A DNA stretch of 35,448 bases from contig JAOUFA010000003.1 of the NCBI GenBank assembly GCA_029858545.1, forward strand, positions 1 through 35,448. The letters are read 5' to 3'. A program made the position numbers and the translations under genes. The notes below the pieces were generated by a model. The model was not told the origin of the DNA and searched no databases. It saw nothing but the letters and a program-made list of their open reading frames with translations. Below, one piece after another: positions 24,758 to 32,984 of this stretch (positions are counted from its first letter, which is position 1; each line of letters opens with the position of its first letter). This DNA is from Betaproteobacteria bacterium (GTDB lineage: Bacteria > Pseudomonadota > Gammaproteobacteria > Burkholderiales > SG8-39).

Positions 24758-24790
24758 AAAAAAAAAGGCAGGGGCATCGCCCTGCCTTTT
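24758..24790 (-). terminator. Intrinsic terminator of the small Lys/Ala-rich gene
   Basis: On the minus strand AAAAGGCAGGG and CCCTGCCTTTT form an 11-base stem with a six-base loop, followed by a run of nine T. It lies 20 bases past the stop of the small gene. It is a textbook intrinsic terminator. Confidence 0.88.
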
Positions 24791-24809
24791 CACTTGCTTC
24801 CGCGTAGAT

Positions 24810-24983
24810 TTACTGCTTTTTGTCTTCGGCCTTCTTGGCTTTGGCTTTGGCTTTGGCTTTCTTCTCGCCCTTTGCCTTTTTCTCGGCTTTCGGGGTATCG
24901 GTAGCGGCCGCGCCCTGGGCAATGGCGCCGAAGCTGGTGGCCGCGAACATTGCCGCGATGAGGATCGTCAAAAGTTTCTTCAT
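24810..24983 (-). CDS. Small secreted Lys/Ala-rich protein (57 aa)
   Basis: This gene is too short for the ORF track. It reads MKKLLTILIAAMFAATSFGAIAQ as a clear signal peptide, then about 34 residues rich in Lys, Ala and Glu with tandem AK units (KKAKAKAKAKKAEDKKQ). AAGGAAAG lies just before the ATG, and a perfect intrinsic terminator follows the stop, so it has the marks of a real, separately transcribed gene. The mature part would be a strongly basic, disordered periplasmic peptide. No specific family is recognised; binding to nucleic acid, cell-wall polymers or another polyanion is only a guess. Confidence 0.75.
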   Translation of the reverse strand: MKKLLTILIAAMFAATSFGAIAQGAAATDTPKAEKKAKGEKKAKAKAKAKKAEDKKQ

Positions 24984-25394
24984 TTACTTTCCTTCTCTAG
25001 AGTAAGTTTAAAAATCAGACCGGCAATTTGACCAGTCAGAAAACACTAACGCGCACGCGGGCGTGCGGTTGACAGTCCGGTTGCCCCAAGATCCCCTGGA
25101 GCCTGCCTGCGATCCCTCCTCACCTTTCGCCTCGTACCGCCAGGTCACCCGCGCAGACTGCCGCCTGCCCGCAAAGTCTCTAACAATCAATTTGTTAGAA
25201 GACACTCGGCAGATGGGGGCGAAGACTGCCGGGGTTCGCTACTGCGCTGCAGCATTCCTGCCGGAAGATTTCGCGCCGCCAGCCAAGCGCGCCGGCCCAC
25301 TCCCCCGTACCGCCAAGGACTCAAGCCTCGCGACAAACCTCGAGCGGCGCAGTCGGTCGCATGCGGTTTTTAGGGGGGCCAAGGCTAAGACTTA
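24984..25394. other. Gene-poor interval between the small basic protein gene and icd
   Basis: About 480 bases separate the two genes. ORFs of 65 and 121 codons cross it (25008-25205 minus, 25063-25428 plus), but neither has a ribosome site, a recognisable domain or a natural boundary. The left edge carries the 5' leader of the small gene; the right end holds the AT-rich icd promoter region. Nothing else was recognised. Confidence 0.5.
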
Positions 25395-25400
25395 TATAAT
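25395..25400 (+). promoter_or_regulatory. Consensus -10 box upstream of icd
   Basis: A perfect TATAAT lies in an AT-rich patch (cttatataatatat) 67 bases before icd. No good -35 sits at 16-18 bases, so an activator or another element may be needed. Confidence 0.45.
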
Positions 25401-25467
25401 ATATCTTTTAGCATTGCAGTCGAATTGAGTTGCGATTTCACCTATTCACCTCCGCCTAGGAGCAGTC

Positions 25468-26718
25468 ATGGCATACAAGCACATCAAGGTTCCCACCACC
25501 GGGGACAAGATCAAGGTCAACAAGGATTTCTCGCTTTCGGTCCCCGACCAGCCGATCATTCCGTACATCGAAGGCGACGGCATCGGTGCCGATATCACTC
25601 CGGTAATGATCAAGGTGGTCGATGCGGCCGTACAAAAAGCGTACGGTGGCAAGAAGAAGATCGTCTGGATGGAAATGTACGCCGGCGAAAAATCTTGCCG
25701 CATCTACGGCGAGAATGTTTGGTTGCCCGAGGAGACGCTTGAGGCCTCGAAAGAATATGCCGTTTCGATCAAGGGACCGCTCACGACGCCGGTAGGCGGG
25801 GGCATCCGTTCGATCAACGTCGCATTGCGCCAGGAACTCGACCTCTATGTGTGCCTGCGACCGGTGCGCTACTTCAAAGGCGTGCCGTCGCCGGTCAAGG
25901 AGCCCGAGAAGGTCGATATGACGATCTTCCGCGAGAATTCGGAGGATATCTACGTCGGCATCGAGTGGGCGGCAAAGTCGCCCGAAGTGAAGAAGGTCAT
26001 CGACTTTCTGATCAAGGAAATGGGCGTCAAGAAGATCCGCTTTCCGGAATCCTCCGCGATCGGGGTCAAGCCGGTTTCGATCGAGGGTTCCGAACGCCTG
26101 ATTCGCCGCGCGATCCAGTACGCCATCCAGAACAAACGCAAATCGGTGACTTTCGTGCACAAGGGGAACATCCAGAAATTCACTGAAGGCGGCTTTATGA
26201 AGTGGGGCTACGAACTCGCCAAACGCGAGTTCGGCGCGGAACTCGTCGACGGCGGCCCGTGGATGAAGATCAAGGCACCGCACGGAGAAATCCTCTTCAA
26301 GGACGTGATCACCGACGCGTTCCTGCAGCAGATCCTGCTTCGCCCGGCCGAGTACGACGTCATCGCCACCCTGAACCTGAACGGCGATTACCTCTCCGAT
26401 GCGCTCGCCGCCCAAGTCGGCGGAATCGGCATCGCGCCGGGAGCGAACATGTCGGATACCGTCGCAATGTTCGAGGCGACGCACGGCACCGCCCCGAAGT
26501 ACGCCGGCAAGGACTACGTCAATCCGGGTTCGGAGATTCTTTCCGCCGAGATGATGTTGCGCCACATGGGCTGGGTCGATGCCGCCGACCTGATTATCCG
26601 CTCGGTTGAAAAGGCGATCGGCGACAAGGTCGTGACCTACGATTTCGCACGCCTCATGCAGGGCGCCAAGCAGGTCTCCTGCTCGGGATTTGGTCAGGCG
26701 ATGATCGAGCGAATGTAG
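25468..26718 (+). CDS. icd: NADP-dependent isocitrate dehydrogenase
   Basis: The 416-residue protein matches the E. coli Icd type in length and sequence. [15 protein letters not shown] opens the fold; [23 protein letters not shown] carries the substrate-binding serine (S115), the residue phosphorylated by AceK in E. coli; [14 protein letters not shown] and [17 protein letters not shown] form the metal and isocitrate site. [16 protein letters not shown] has the Lys-Tyr pair that selects NADP. It converts isocitrate to 2-oxoglutarate in the TCA cycle. AGGAG precedes the ATG. A perfect palindromic terminator separates it from convergent cspA. Confidence 0.98.
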   Translation: MAYKHIKVPTTGDKIKVNKDFSLSVPDQPIIPYIEGDGIGADITPVMIKVVDAAVQKAYGGKKKIVWMEMYAGEKSCRIYGENVWLPEETLEASKEYAVSIKGPLTTPVGGGIRSINVALRQELDLYVCLRPVRYFKGVPSPVKEPEKVDMTIFRENSEDIYVGIEWAAKSPEVKKVIDFLIKEMGVKKIRFPESSAIGVKPVSIEGSERLIRRAIQYAIQNKRKSVTFVHKGNIQKFTEGGFMKWGYELAKREFGAELVDGGPWMKIKAPHGEILFKDVITDAFLQQILLRPAEYDVIATLNLNGDYLSDALAAQVGGIGIAPGANMSDTVAMFEATHGTAPKYAGKDYVNPGSEILSAEMMLRHMGWVDAADLIIRSVEKAIGDKVVTYDFARLMQGAKQVSCSGFGQAMIERM

Positions 26719-26742
26719 CGCGGCAGCAGCCCAACGGAAAAG

Positions 26743-26770
26743 AAAAAGGCCGCCCCGGGGCGGCCTTTTT
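26743..26770. terminator. Bidirectional terminator between icd and cspA
   Basis: AAAAAGGCCGCCCC followed directly by GGGGCGGCCTTTTT is a perfect 28-base palindrome with T-tracts on both strands. It serves both convergent genes. Confidence 0.92.
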
Positions 26771-26787
26771 CCTGGGGCAACCTCCCC

Positions 26788-26991
26788 TCACGCTTTCTGG
26801 ATATTGGACGCCTGCTTTCCTTTTGGGCCTTGTACCACGTCGAAGCTGACTTTCTGGCCTTCCTTCAGACTCTTGAAGCCGGCCATGTTGATCGCGGAAA
26901 AATGCGCGAACAAATCCTCGCTGCCATCGTCGGGGGTGATGAAACCGAAACCCTTCGCGTCGTTGAACCACTTTACGGTGCCTGTCGCCAT
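26788..26991 (-). CDS. cspA: Cold-shock domain protein (CspA family)
   Basis: The 67-residue protein is a single cold-shock domain. [15 protein letters not shown] contains RNP1 and LFAHFSAI is the RNP2 equivalent, with [21 protein letters not shown] at the end. It binds single-stranded RNA or DNA and acts as an RNA chaperone. A GGAAGAGGA ribosome site precedes ATG 26991. The candidate promoter at 27113-27141 implies a leader of about 115 bases, as in regulated cold-shock mRNAs; whether this member is cold-induced or constitutive cannot be told. Confidence 0.96.
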   Translation of the reverse strand: MATGTVKWFNDAKGFGFITPDDGSEDLFAHFSAINMAGFKSLKEGQKVSFDVVQGPKGKQASNIQKA

Positions 26992-27112
26992 TCCTCTTCC
27001 TTTTCCTCTGATTGAACCACCGGGCGGTCACCCGATCCATGCCTGGAACTCCACGACCCCGCCGCCCTCTGTGGCGAAACAGACAGCCCGAATCCCAATA
27101 CAGCAGGACGGA

Positions 27113-27141
27113 TTTTTACGCGCGCCCGGAAGCGCCGTCAA
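27113..27141 (-). promoter_or_regulatory. Candidate sigma70 promoter of cspA
   Basis: On the minus strand TTGACG (27141-27136) and TAAAAA (27118-27113) are separated by 17 bases. Transcription would begin near 27106, leaving a leader of about 115 bases. Confidence 0.45.
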
Positions 27142-27233
27142 GAGTCCGGCCTTCCCCGGGGTAACCAGAACTAGCCTTCGCAAGCAGGCGTGAAAAGACC
27201 CACGTTTCACACCATTCTTTGCCCTTATTTGCG

Positions 27234-27262
27234 TTGCGTGCCGGGTGTACATTGATTACGAT
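27234..27262 (+). promoter_or_regulatory. Candidate promoter upstream of clpS-clpA
   Basis: TTGCGT (27234-27239) and TACGAT (27257-27262) are separated by 17 bases. They would give a leader of about 155 bases. Bases 27263-27425 contain an open frame (27245-27577) that shows no known domain and overlaps clpS, so no gene is called there. Confidence 0.35.
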
Positions 27263-27425
27263 AGCTCTCGTGAACTGGCGCTTGAAGCATTTCAACGCGA
27301 TTCAGGTGCCGTTCGGCTGTCGAACGGGCGTAAACTGATCGAACGGACAGCGGCACTAAAGGAGCGTGAACGGCGGGCGATCGAGCGTGCAAGCACGTTG
27401 AGAGCGGCGGCGCCAAACGGGCGGT

Positions 27426-27731
27426 ATGGGGCAGTTCAAGGACAACACCGTACTGGAGGCTCAGAAGAGCAGGCTGAAACCTCCTCCCATGTTCAAGGTG
27501 ATGCTGTTGAACGACGACTTTACGCCGATGGAGTTCGTGGTGGTGGTTTTACAGAAATTTTTCGCAATGACGCGTGAGAAGGCGACCCAAGTAATGCTGG
27601 CGGTACATCGAGACGGAGTCGGAGTGTGTGGAGTGTTTCCGCGCGACATCGCGACCACCAAGGTTCAGAAGGTCGCTGCGTACGCGCGCAGGCACCAGCA
27701 CCCGTTGCAGTGCGTGATGGAGGAAACGTAG
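27426..27731 (+). CDS. clpS: ATP-dependent Clp protease adaptor ClpS
   Basis: The 101-residue protein is full-length. [27 protein letters not shown] is the ClpS core with the Asn-Asp-Asp that binds the N-degron amino group, followed by [31 protein letters not shown], which includes the conserved histidine. ClpS delivers N-end rule substrates (N-terminal Leu, Phe, Trp, Tyr) to ClpA. Its stop is one base before the clpA start, so the two are coupled. Confidence 0.97.
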   Translation: MGQFKDNTVLEAQKSRLKPPPMFKVMLLNDDFTPMEFVVVVLQKFFAMTREKATQVMLAVHRDGVGVCGVFPRDIATTKVQKVAAYARRHQHPLQCVMEET

Positions 27732-27732
27732 C

Positions 27733-29994
27733 ATGATCGCCCAGGAACTCGAAGTCAGCCTTCATATGGCGTTCGTCGAGGCGCGCCAGAAGCGCCACGA
27801 ATTCATCACCGTCGAGCACCTGTTGCTCGCCCTGCTGGACAATCCCACCGCCGCCGAGGTGTTGCGCGCCTGCGGTGCCAACCTCGATGAACTTCGCAAG
27901 AATCTCACACAGCACATCGCCGAGCAGACCCCGCGCATCGCCGCCGACCGCGAGGTCGACACCCAACCCACGCTCGGTTTTCAACGCGTGATCCAGCGCG
28001 CGATCCTGCACGTGCAATCCTCCGGCAAGAAGGAGGTCACCGGCGCCAACGTTCTGGTCGCGATTTTCGGCGAAAAGGACTCGCACGCCGTTTATTTCCT
28101 CCAGCAGCAGGGCATCACTCGGCTCGATGTCGTGAATTTCATTTCTCACGGCATCACCAAGACGCCGCAGCCGGCATCCGGGAAGTCCGAGCAGGACCAC
28201 GAGCAGGAAGGCCAGACCGACGCCTCGAACAGTCCGCTCGACAATTTCACCCAGAACCTCAACACGCTCGCGCTCGCCGGAAAAATCGATCCGCTCATCG
28301 GGCGCGACAGAGAACTCGAACGCGTGATTCAGACGCTGTGCCGCCGGCGCAAGAACAATCCACTGCTCGTCGGCGAGGCGGGGGTTGGGAAGACCGCGAT
28401 CGCGGAAGGACTCGCACGGCGTATCGTCGAGGCAAATGTTCCTGAATTACTCGGCAAGAGCACGGTATACGCGCTCGACATGGGCGCGCTGCTTGCCGGG
28501 ACGAAGTACCGCGGCGATTTCGAGCAGCGACTCAAGGCGGTGCTCAAGCAGCTTGCCGACAATCCCAATGCGATCCTGTTCATCGATGAGATCCATACGG
28601 TGATCGGCGCGGGCGCGGCTTCGGGCGGTACGCTCGACGCGTCCAACCTGCTCAAGCCCGTGCTATCCACCGGCCAGCTGAAATGTATCGGCGCGACAAC
28701 CTATAACGAATACCGCGGCGTGTTCGAGAAAGACCACGCCCTGTCGCGGCGGTTCCAGAAGATCGATGTGACCGAACCGTCGGTCGAGGAGACGGTCCAG
28801 ATCCTCAAGGGATTGAAGACGCGTTTCGAGGCTCATCACAGCGTAAAGTACACCGCCAACGCGCTCACCACCGCCGCCGAGCTCTCGGCGCGCTACATCA
28901 ATGATCGCCATCTTCCGGACAAGGCAATCGACGTGATCGACGAGGCGGGCGCCGCGCAGCGCATCGCTCCCAAGGGCAAGCAAAAGAAAGTGATCGGCAA
29001 GACGGAGATCGAGGAGATCATCGCCAAGATCGCGCGCATCCCGCCGCGCACCGTATCGACCGACGACCGCAGCGCGCTCGCCAACCTCGACCGCGATCTC
29101 AGGGCGGTCGTGTTCGGGCAGGACAAGGCGATCGAGGCGCTCGCCAGCGCGATCAAGATGGCGCGCAGCGGCCTGGGCAACCCGCAGAAACCCATCGGCT
29201 CGTTCCTGTTCAGCGGACCGACCGGGGTCGGCAAGACCGAGGTGGCCCGTCAACTTGCCTATTGCATGGGTATCGAGCTGATTCGCTTCGACATGTCGGA
29301 GTACATGGAACGGCACGCCGTAAGCCGGCTGATCGGCGCACCACCGGGATACGTGGGCTTCGATCAGGGCGGATTGCTCACCGAGGCGATCACCAAGAAG
29401 CCTTACGCAGTGCTGTTGCTCGACGAAATCGAGAAGGCCCACCCGGACATCTTCAACATCCTGCTCCAGGTCATGGACCATGGCACGCTCACCGACAACA
29501 ACGGCCGCAAGGCCGATTTCCGCAACGTGGTGATCGTGATGACCACCAACGCGGGGGCCGAGTCGCTGTCGAAGAACTCGATGGGGTTCACCGCGACGCG
29601 CCAGGTCGGCGACGAAATGGAGTCGATCAAACGCATGTTTACGCCGGAATTCCGAAACCGGCTGGATGCGATCATTTCCTTCGGCTCGCTCGACCACGAC
29701 ATCATTCTGCGCGTGGTGGACAAGTTCCTGATGCAGCTCGAGGAGCAGCTCCAGGAGAAGAAGGTCGAGGCACACTTCACCGCGCTTCTCAAGGAACACC
29801 TCGCGAAGAAGGGTTTCGACCCGCTGATGGGCGCTCGCCCGATGGCGAGACTCATCCAGGACACGATACGCCGCGCGCTCGCCGACGAACTGCTGTTCGG
29901 CAAGCTGCAGCATGGCGGCAAGGTCACCATTGATCTGGGCGACGACGAGAAGATCATTCTCAGGTACGAAAAGGAAGCTGAGCCCGTCGCCTGA
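27733..29994 (+). CDS. clpA: ATP-dependent Clp protease ATP-binding subunit ClpA
   Basis: The 753-residue AAA+ unfoldase has the Clp N-domain (residues 1 to about 145), a first ATPase domain with GEAGVGKTAIAE and LFIDEIHTVIGAG, and a second with GPTGVGKTEVARQ and VLLLDEIEKAHPDI. The ClpP-binding loop reads MGF in place of the E. coli IGL, a conservative variant of the same tripeptide. There is no ClpB middle coiled coil. It unfolds substrates into ClpP, which is not encoded here. A GGGAC/GTCCC hairpin at 30037-30051 after the stop may close the operon, although it lacks a T-tract. Confidence 0.98.
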   Translation: MIAQELEVSLHMAFVEARQKRHEFITVEHLLLALLDNPTAAEVLRACGANLDELRKNLTQHIAEQTPRIAADREVDTQPTLGFQRVIQRAILHVQSSGKKEVTGANVLVAIFGEKDSHAVYFLQQQGITRLDVVNFISHGITKTPQPASGKSEQDHEQEGQTDASNSPLDNFTQNLNTLALAGKIDPLIGRDRELERVIQTLCRRRKNNPLLVGEAGVGKTAIAEGLARRIVEANVPELLGKSTVYALDMGALLAGTKYRGDFEQRLKAVLKQLADNPNAILFIDEIHTVIGAGAASGGTLDASNLLKPVLSTGQLKCIGATTYNEYRGVFEKDHALSRRFQKIDVTEPSVEETVQILKGLKTRFEAHHSVKYTANALTTAAELSARYINDRHLPDKAIDVIDEAGAAQRIAPKGKQKKVIGKTEIEEIIAKIARIPPRTVSTDDRSALANLDRDLRAVVFGQDKAIEALASAIKMARSGLGNPQKPIGSFLFSGPTGVGKTEVARQLAYCMGIELIRFDMSEYMERHAVSRLIGAPPGYVGFDQGGLLTEAITKKPYAVLLLDEIEKAHPDIFNILLQVMDHGTLTDNNGRKADFRNVVIVMTTNAGAESLSKNSMGFTATRQVGDEMESIKRMFTPEFRNRLDAIISFGSLDHDIILRVVDKFLMQLEEQLQEKKVEAHFTALLKEHLAKKGFDPLMGARPMARLIQDTIRRALADELLFGKLQHGGKVTIDLGDDEKIILRYEKEAEPVA

Positions 29995-30071
29995 CGGGTG
30001 GTCGTCGGGCCGGTCGACACGGCACGCCCGGCTTGAGGGACTTCGCGTCCCAGGCGTCACATTCCTCCTCC

Positions 30072-30100
30072 TTGACGCCACCTATGCGCGGCGGCAGAAT
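30072..30100 (+). promoter_or_regulatory. Candidate sigma70 promoter of the fcc pair
   Basis: TTGACG (30072-30077) and CAGAAT (30095-30100) have 17-base spacing. A strong GGGAGGAGG ribosome site follows before ATG 30153. Confidence 0.5.
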
Positions 30101-30152
30101 CCCGCGCAGTTGCGCGAGCTTTCGTTTGTCAACTCTCTGGGAGGAGGTTTTC

Positions 30153-30452
30153 ATGCGTACGCCTATTTTGTTCGCCGCCTGCTGGCTGGCTTTGCCGTTG
30201 AGCGCTTTCGGTCAAGATGCCTTCCAGGGTCGCAATCTCGGCGCTGCCTGCGCCATGTGTCACGGTACGGAAGGTCGCAGCGCCGGCGGCAATGAACCCC
30301 TCGCCGGCATGCCCAAGGAAGACCTCGTTAGGAAGGTCAACGAATTCCGCAGCGGCGCGAAGCCCGCGACGGTGATGCACCAGATCTCGAAGGGCTACAG
30401 TGATACCGAGATCGAAGCTATCGCGGCGTATTTCGCCGCGCAGAAGAGATAG
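30153..30452 (+). CDS. fccA: Monoheme c-type cytochrome, FccA-like subunit
   Basis: The 99-residue protein has a signal peptide (MRTPILFAACWLALPLSAFG, then QDAF) and one heme site CAMCH at 33-37, with methionines downstream (LAGMPKED, TVMHQI) as axial-ligand candidates. Its fold and the next gene identify it as the cytochrome subunit of flavocytochrome c sulfide dehydrogenase, which passes electrons from FccB to the respiratory chain. Several known FccA proteins carry two hemes; this one has one. GGGAGGAGG six bases before ATG 30153 sets the start, rejecting the longer track ORF. Confidence 0.9.
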   Translation: MRTPILFAACWLALPLSAFGQDAFQGRNLGAACAMCHGTEGRSAGGNEPLAGMPKEDLVRKVNEFRSGAKPATVMHQISKGYSDTEIEAIAAYFAAQKR

Positions 30453-30461
30453 GGGGACGCC

Positions 30462-31730
30462 ATGGATACATTTGACCGACGCGAATTCCTCCGACTGACC
30501 GGCGCAACGGCCGTACTGTCGCTCGCGGGCTGTGCGACCACCGCAGGCGGCAAGGCGCGCGTAGTGGTCATTGGCGGCGGCTTTGGCGGTGCGACTGCGG
30601 CGAAATATATCCGCATATGGGATCCGAGCATCGAGGTCGTCATGATCGAGCGTGCCGGCCTCTTCACGTCTTGTCCGATATCGAACCTTGTCATCGGCGG
30701 GTTCAAATCGATGCAGGATATCGAGCGCCGTTACGACCGACTGGGCAATTACGGGGTAAAGGTCGTGCACGACGAAGCGCTCGCAGTGGACAGTGCCAAG
30801 AAGATTGTCAAACTGCAACGGGGCGGCGACCTCCGCTACGACCGGCTCATCGTATCTCCCGGCATAGACTTCAATTTCAGCGAGATCGCCGGTTTTGAGG
30901 GGGCCATGAATTCAGGCGAGGTATTGCACGCATGGAAGGCCGGTCCGCAGACCGTGGCGCTGCGCAAACAACTCGAAGCGATGCGTGACGGCGGGGTGTA
31001 TGTACTGTCCGTGCCGCTCGCCCCCTACCGTTGCCCGCCAGGACCCTACGAGCGCGCGAGCATGGTCGCCGCCTACTTCAAGCAGGCTAAGCCGCGCTCA
31101 AAGATAATGATTCTCGATGCCAATCCCGATGTCACGTCAAAAGGGCCGCTATTCAAGAAAGCCTGGGCCGAGCTCTATCCCGGCATGATCGAGTATCGCG
31201 GCAATTCCAAGGCGATCGGCGTCGACGCGAAGACCGGCACGGTAAAACTGGAGGTCGAAGACGTAAAGGGCGATGTGCTCAACATCGTACCGCCACAGCG
31301 CGCGGGCGACATCGCGGTCAAGGCGGGCCTGGTCACGACCAACAACCGCTGGTGCGCGGTCGACTGGATAACGCTGGAATCGAAGGCGGTAAAGGACGTC
31401 CATGTGCTGGGCGACGCCACGCTCTCCGCGCCAGGCATGCCCAAGTCCGGCAGCATGGCCAACAACCAGGCCAAGCTCTGCGCTGCTGCGATCGTCGACT
31501 TGATCAACGGACGGAGCACCGATCCGAATCACAAGATCATCAACACTTGCTACAGCTTCGTGTCGCGCGATGAGGTGGTGCATGTCGCATCGGTGCACCA
31601 GTGGGACGCCGGGCAGCAGGCCCTGATCCCGGTCAAGGGTGCGGGCGGAGTATCGAGCGCGCGCAATGAACTTGAATCCAAGTATGCGCTCGCGTGGGCG
31701 CAAAACATCTGGACGGACGTACTCGGATAG
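30462..31730 (+). CDS. fccB: Flavocytochrome c sulfide dehydrogenase, FAD subunit
   Basis: The 422-residue protein has a twin-arginine signal (DRREFLRLTG) that ends in a lipobox-like LAGC (C24), then the FAD Rossmann motif VVVIGGGFGGATAAKYI. C191 (APYRCPPGPYER) and C363 (NTCYSF) occupy the positions of the redox-active cysteine pair of FccB, and HVLGDATLSAPGMPKSG is the second FAD contact. It oxidises sulfide to sulfur or polysulfide in the periplasm and passes electrons to FccA. It starts nine bases after fccA. A strong terminator follows. SoxF is a close relative; no sox genes are seen here. Confidence 0.94.
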   Translation: MDTFDRREFLRLTGATAVLSLAGCATTAGGKARVVVIGGGFGGATAAKYIRIWDPSIEVVMIERAGLFTSCPISNLVIGGFKSMQDIERRYDRLGNYGVKVVHDEALAVDSAKKIVKLQRGGDLRYDRLIVSPGIDFNFSEIAGFEGAMNSGEVLHAWKAGPQTVALRKQLEAMRDGGVYVLSVPLAPYRCPPGPYERASMVAAYFKQAKPRSKIMILDANPDVTSKGPLFKKAWAELYPGMIEYRGNSKAIGVDAKTGTVKLEVEDVKGDVLNIVPPQRAGDIAVKAGLVTTNNRWCAVDWITLESKAVKDVHVLGDATLSAPGMPKSGSMANNQAKLCAAAIVDLINGRSTDPNHKIINTCYSFVSRDEVVHVASVHQWDAGQQALIPVKGAGGVSSARNELESKYALAWAQNIWTDVLG

Positions 31731-31754
31731 ACCGTCCGAAATCCGCCGGATGCC

Positions 31755-31782
31755 TGCCCCGCCTCGCGCGGGGCATTTTTTT
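31755..31782 (+). terminator. Intrinsic terminator of the fcc operon
   Basis: TGCCCCGC (31755-31762) and GCGGGGCA (31768-31775) form a perfect eight-base stem with a five-base loop, followed by seven T. It lies 24 bases past the fccB stop. Confidence 0.9.
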
Positions 31783-31792
31783 CGCCATTTCC

Positions 31793-32482
31793 CTAGTCGA
31801 GCGTACTGAGATACTCCGCCACAGCGCGAATCTCCTGCTCGACCATCTTCGCGGCGATGTCGTGCATCGCGGCATCCCCTTCGAGCTGCCGCCGTGCACC
31901 GAAGTTCTTCAGCCGCGCCACAATATAGGCGGCCACCTGCCCCGCCAGGCGGGGGAGCGTTTCCGAGCCGTGCGCATTCGCGCCGTGACACCCGGCGCAG
32001 GCGATCACCTGCGCCGCCGCGCTGCCGCGCGCGTAGATCGCCGCGCCACGGGCAATCAGTTGCGCGTCCGCCGACACATGCCCGCGCACCTCCTGCATGC
32101 TGAAGTACAGACCGAGCGCACGCATATCCTCGAACGTCAGATCGCCCACCATCGGTCGCATCGCACTCGATTCCCGCTCACCGCTCTGTATCTTGGCAAG
32201 CTGCTTGGCGATGTACTGTGCGTTCTGCCCGGCAAGCCGCGGCGACAGTTCGCTCGCCGCCTCGCCCAGCATGCCATGACAGAGAAAGCAGCGCCCCGCG
32301 ACGATCTTCTTCGCGCGCGCAAGGGCAGCCGCCCCTTCGGCCTGCGCTTCCGCGGGCAGCCACGCGACGCTGAGCAGCAGCGCGAGGATATTGAGGATGC
32401 GCCCGACCGCGGCTCGGCAAATCTTCAAAACGTCTGCCGAAGGTCGCGCAACCAATGCCGTCACGGCGGATGTCGAAGACAT
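31793..32482 (-). CDS. Diheme cytochrome c, c4-like
   Basis: The protein has two class I heme domains, CFLCH and CAGCH, each followed by PRLAGQNAQYI or PRLAGQVAAYI, the mark of cytochrome c4 type duplicated domains. The signal peptide is RILNILALLLSVAWLPAEAQA. The ATG at 32482 puts about 28 residues ahead of the hydrophobic core, longer than usual; an internal TTG start within DVLKICR is an alternative. It is the last gene of the coaBC-dut run, three bases after dut, and convergent with fccB, so it may accept electrons from the sulfide dehydrogenase (inference). Confidence 0.92.
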   Translation of the reverse strand: MSSTSAVTALVARPSADVLKICRAAVGRILNILALLLSVAWLPAEAQAEGAAALARAKKIVAGRCFLCHGMLGEAASELSPRLAGQNAQYIAKQLAKIQSGERESSAMRPMVGDLTFEDMRALGLYFSMQEVRGHVSADAQLIARGAAIYARGSAAAQVIACAGCHGANAHGSETLPRLAGQVAAYIVARLKNFGARRQLEGDAAMHDIAAKMVEQEIRAVAEYLSTLD

Positions 32483-32485
32483 CGA

Positions 32486-32932
32486 TCAGCGTCCCGTACT
32501 CCCGAAGCCGGCCTCGCCCCGATGAGATGTGGTGAACTCGTCGACCACCTGGAATTCGACCTGCACCACCGGCAGCACGACAAGTTGCGCGATGCGCTCC
32601 ATGGGCTGGATGGTAAACGCCGCGCGCCCCCGGTTCCAGACCGAAATCAGCAACTGCCCCTGGTAGTCGGAATCGATCAGCCCAACGAGGTTTCCGAGCA
32701 CGATGCCGTGCTTGGCGCCCAGCCCCGAGCGGGGCAGCACTACTGCGGCATAGCGCGGATCTCCGATGTGGATCGCGATCCCCGATGGCACGAGTTGACT
32801 GTCGCCGGGCTCCAGCACGAGCGGCACGTCGACACAGGCCCGCAGATCGAGTCCCGCCGCGCCGCGCGTCGCGTAATGGGGCATGTCATGGCGCACCCTC
32901 GGATCGAGAATCTTGATCTGGAGCTTGTGCAT
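32486..32932 (-). CDS. dut: Deoxyuridine 5'-triphosphate nucleotidohydrolase
   Basis: The 148-residue protein has the trimeric dUTPase motifs: [34 protein letters not shown] (with the catalytic Asp), NRG, RIAQLVV and the C-terminal Gly-rich [10 protein letters not shown] that closes over the nucleotide. It hydrolyses dUTP to dUMP, supplying dTMP synthesis and keeping uracil out of DNA. It follows coaBC by 52 bases, the usual proteobacterial pair. Confidence 0.98.
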   Translation of the reverse strand: MHKLQIKILDPRVRHDMPHYATRGAAGLDLRACVDVPLVLEPGDSQLVPSGIAIHIGDPRYAAVVLPRSGLGAKHGIVLGNLVGLIDSDYQGQLLISVWNRGRAAFTIQPMERIAQLVVLPVVQVEFQVVDEFTTSHRGEAGFGSTGR

Positions 32933-32984
32933 GGGAGATGTGCCTTTCGGTACGCGCGGCGAACCGAAGGCTCGCCGCGCAGGG

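Noticed and set aside
25063-25428. 121-codon ORF before icd
   Set aside because: No ribosome site or domain; it runs through the icd promoter region and contains a low-quality mixed sequence.
27245-27577. 110-codon ORF overlapping clpS
   Set aside because: Overlaps the real clpS frame, with no family features; upstream part is probably leader.
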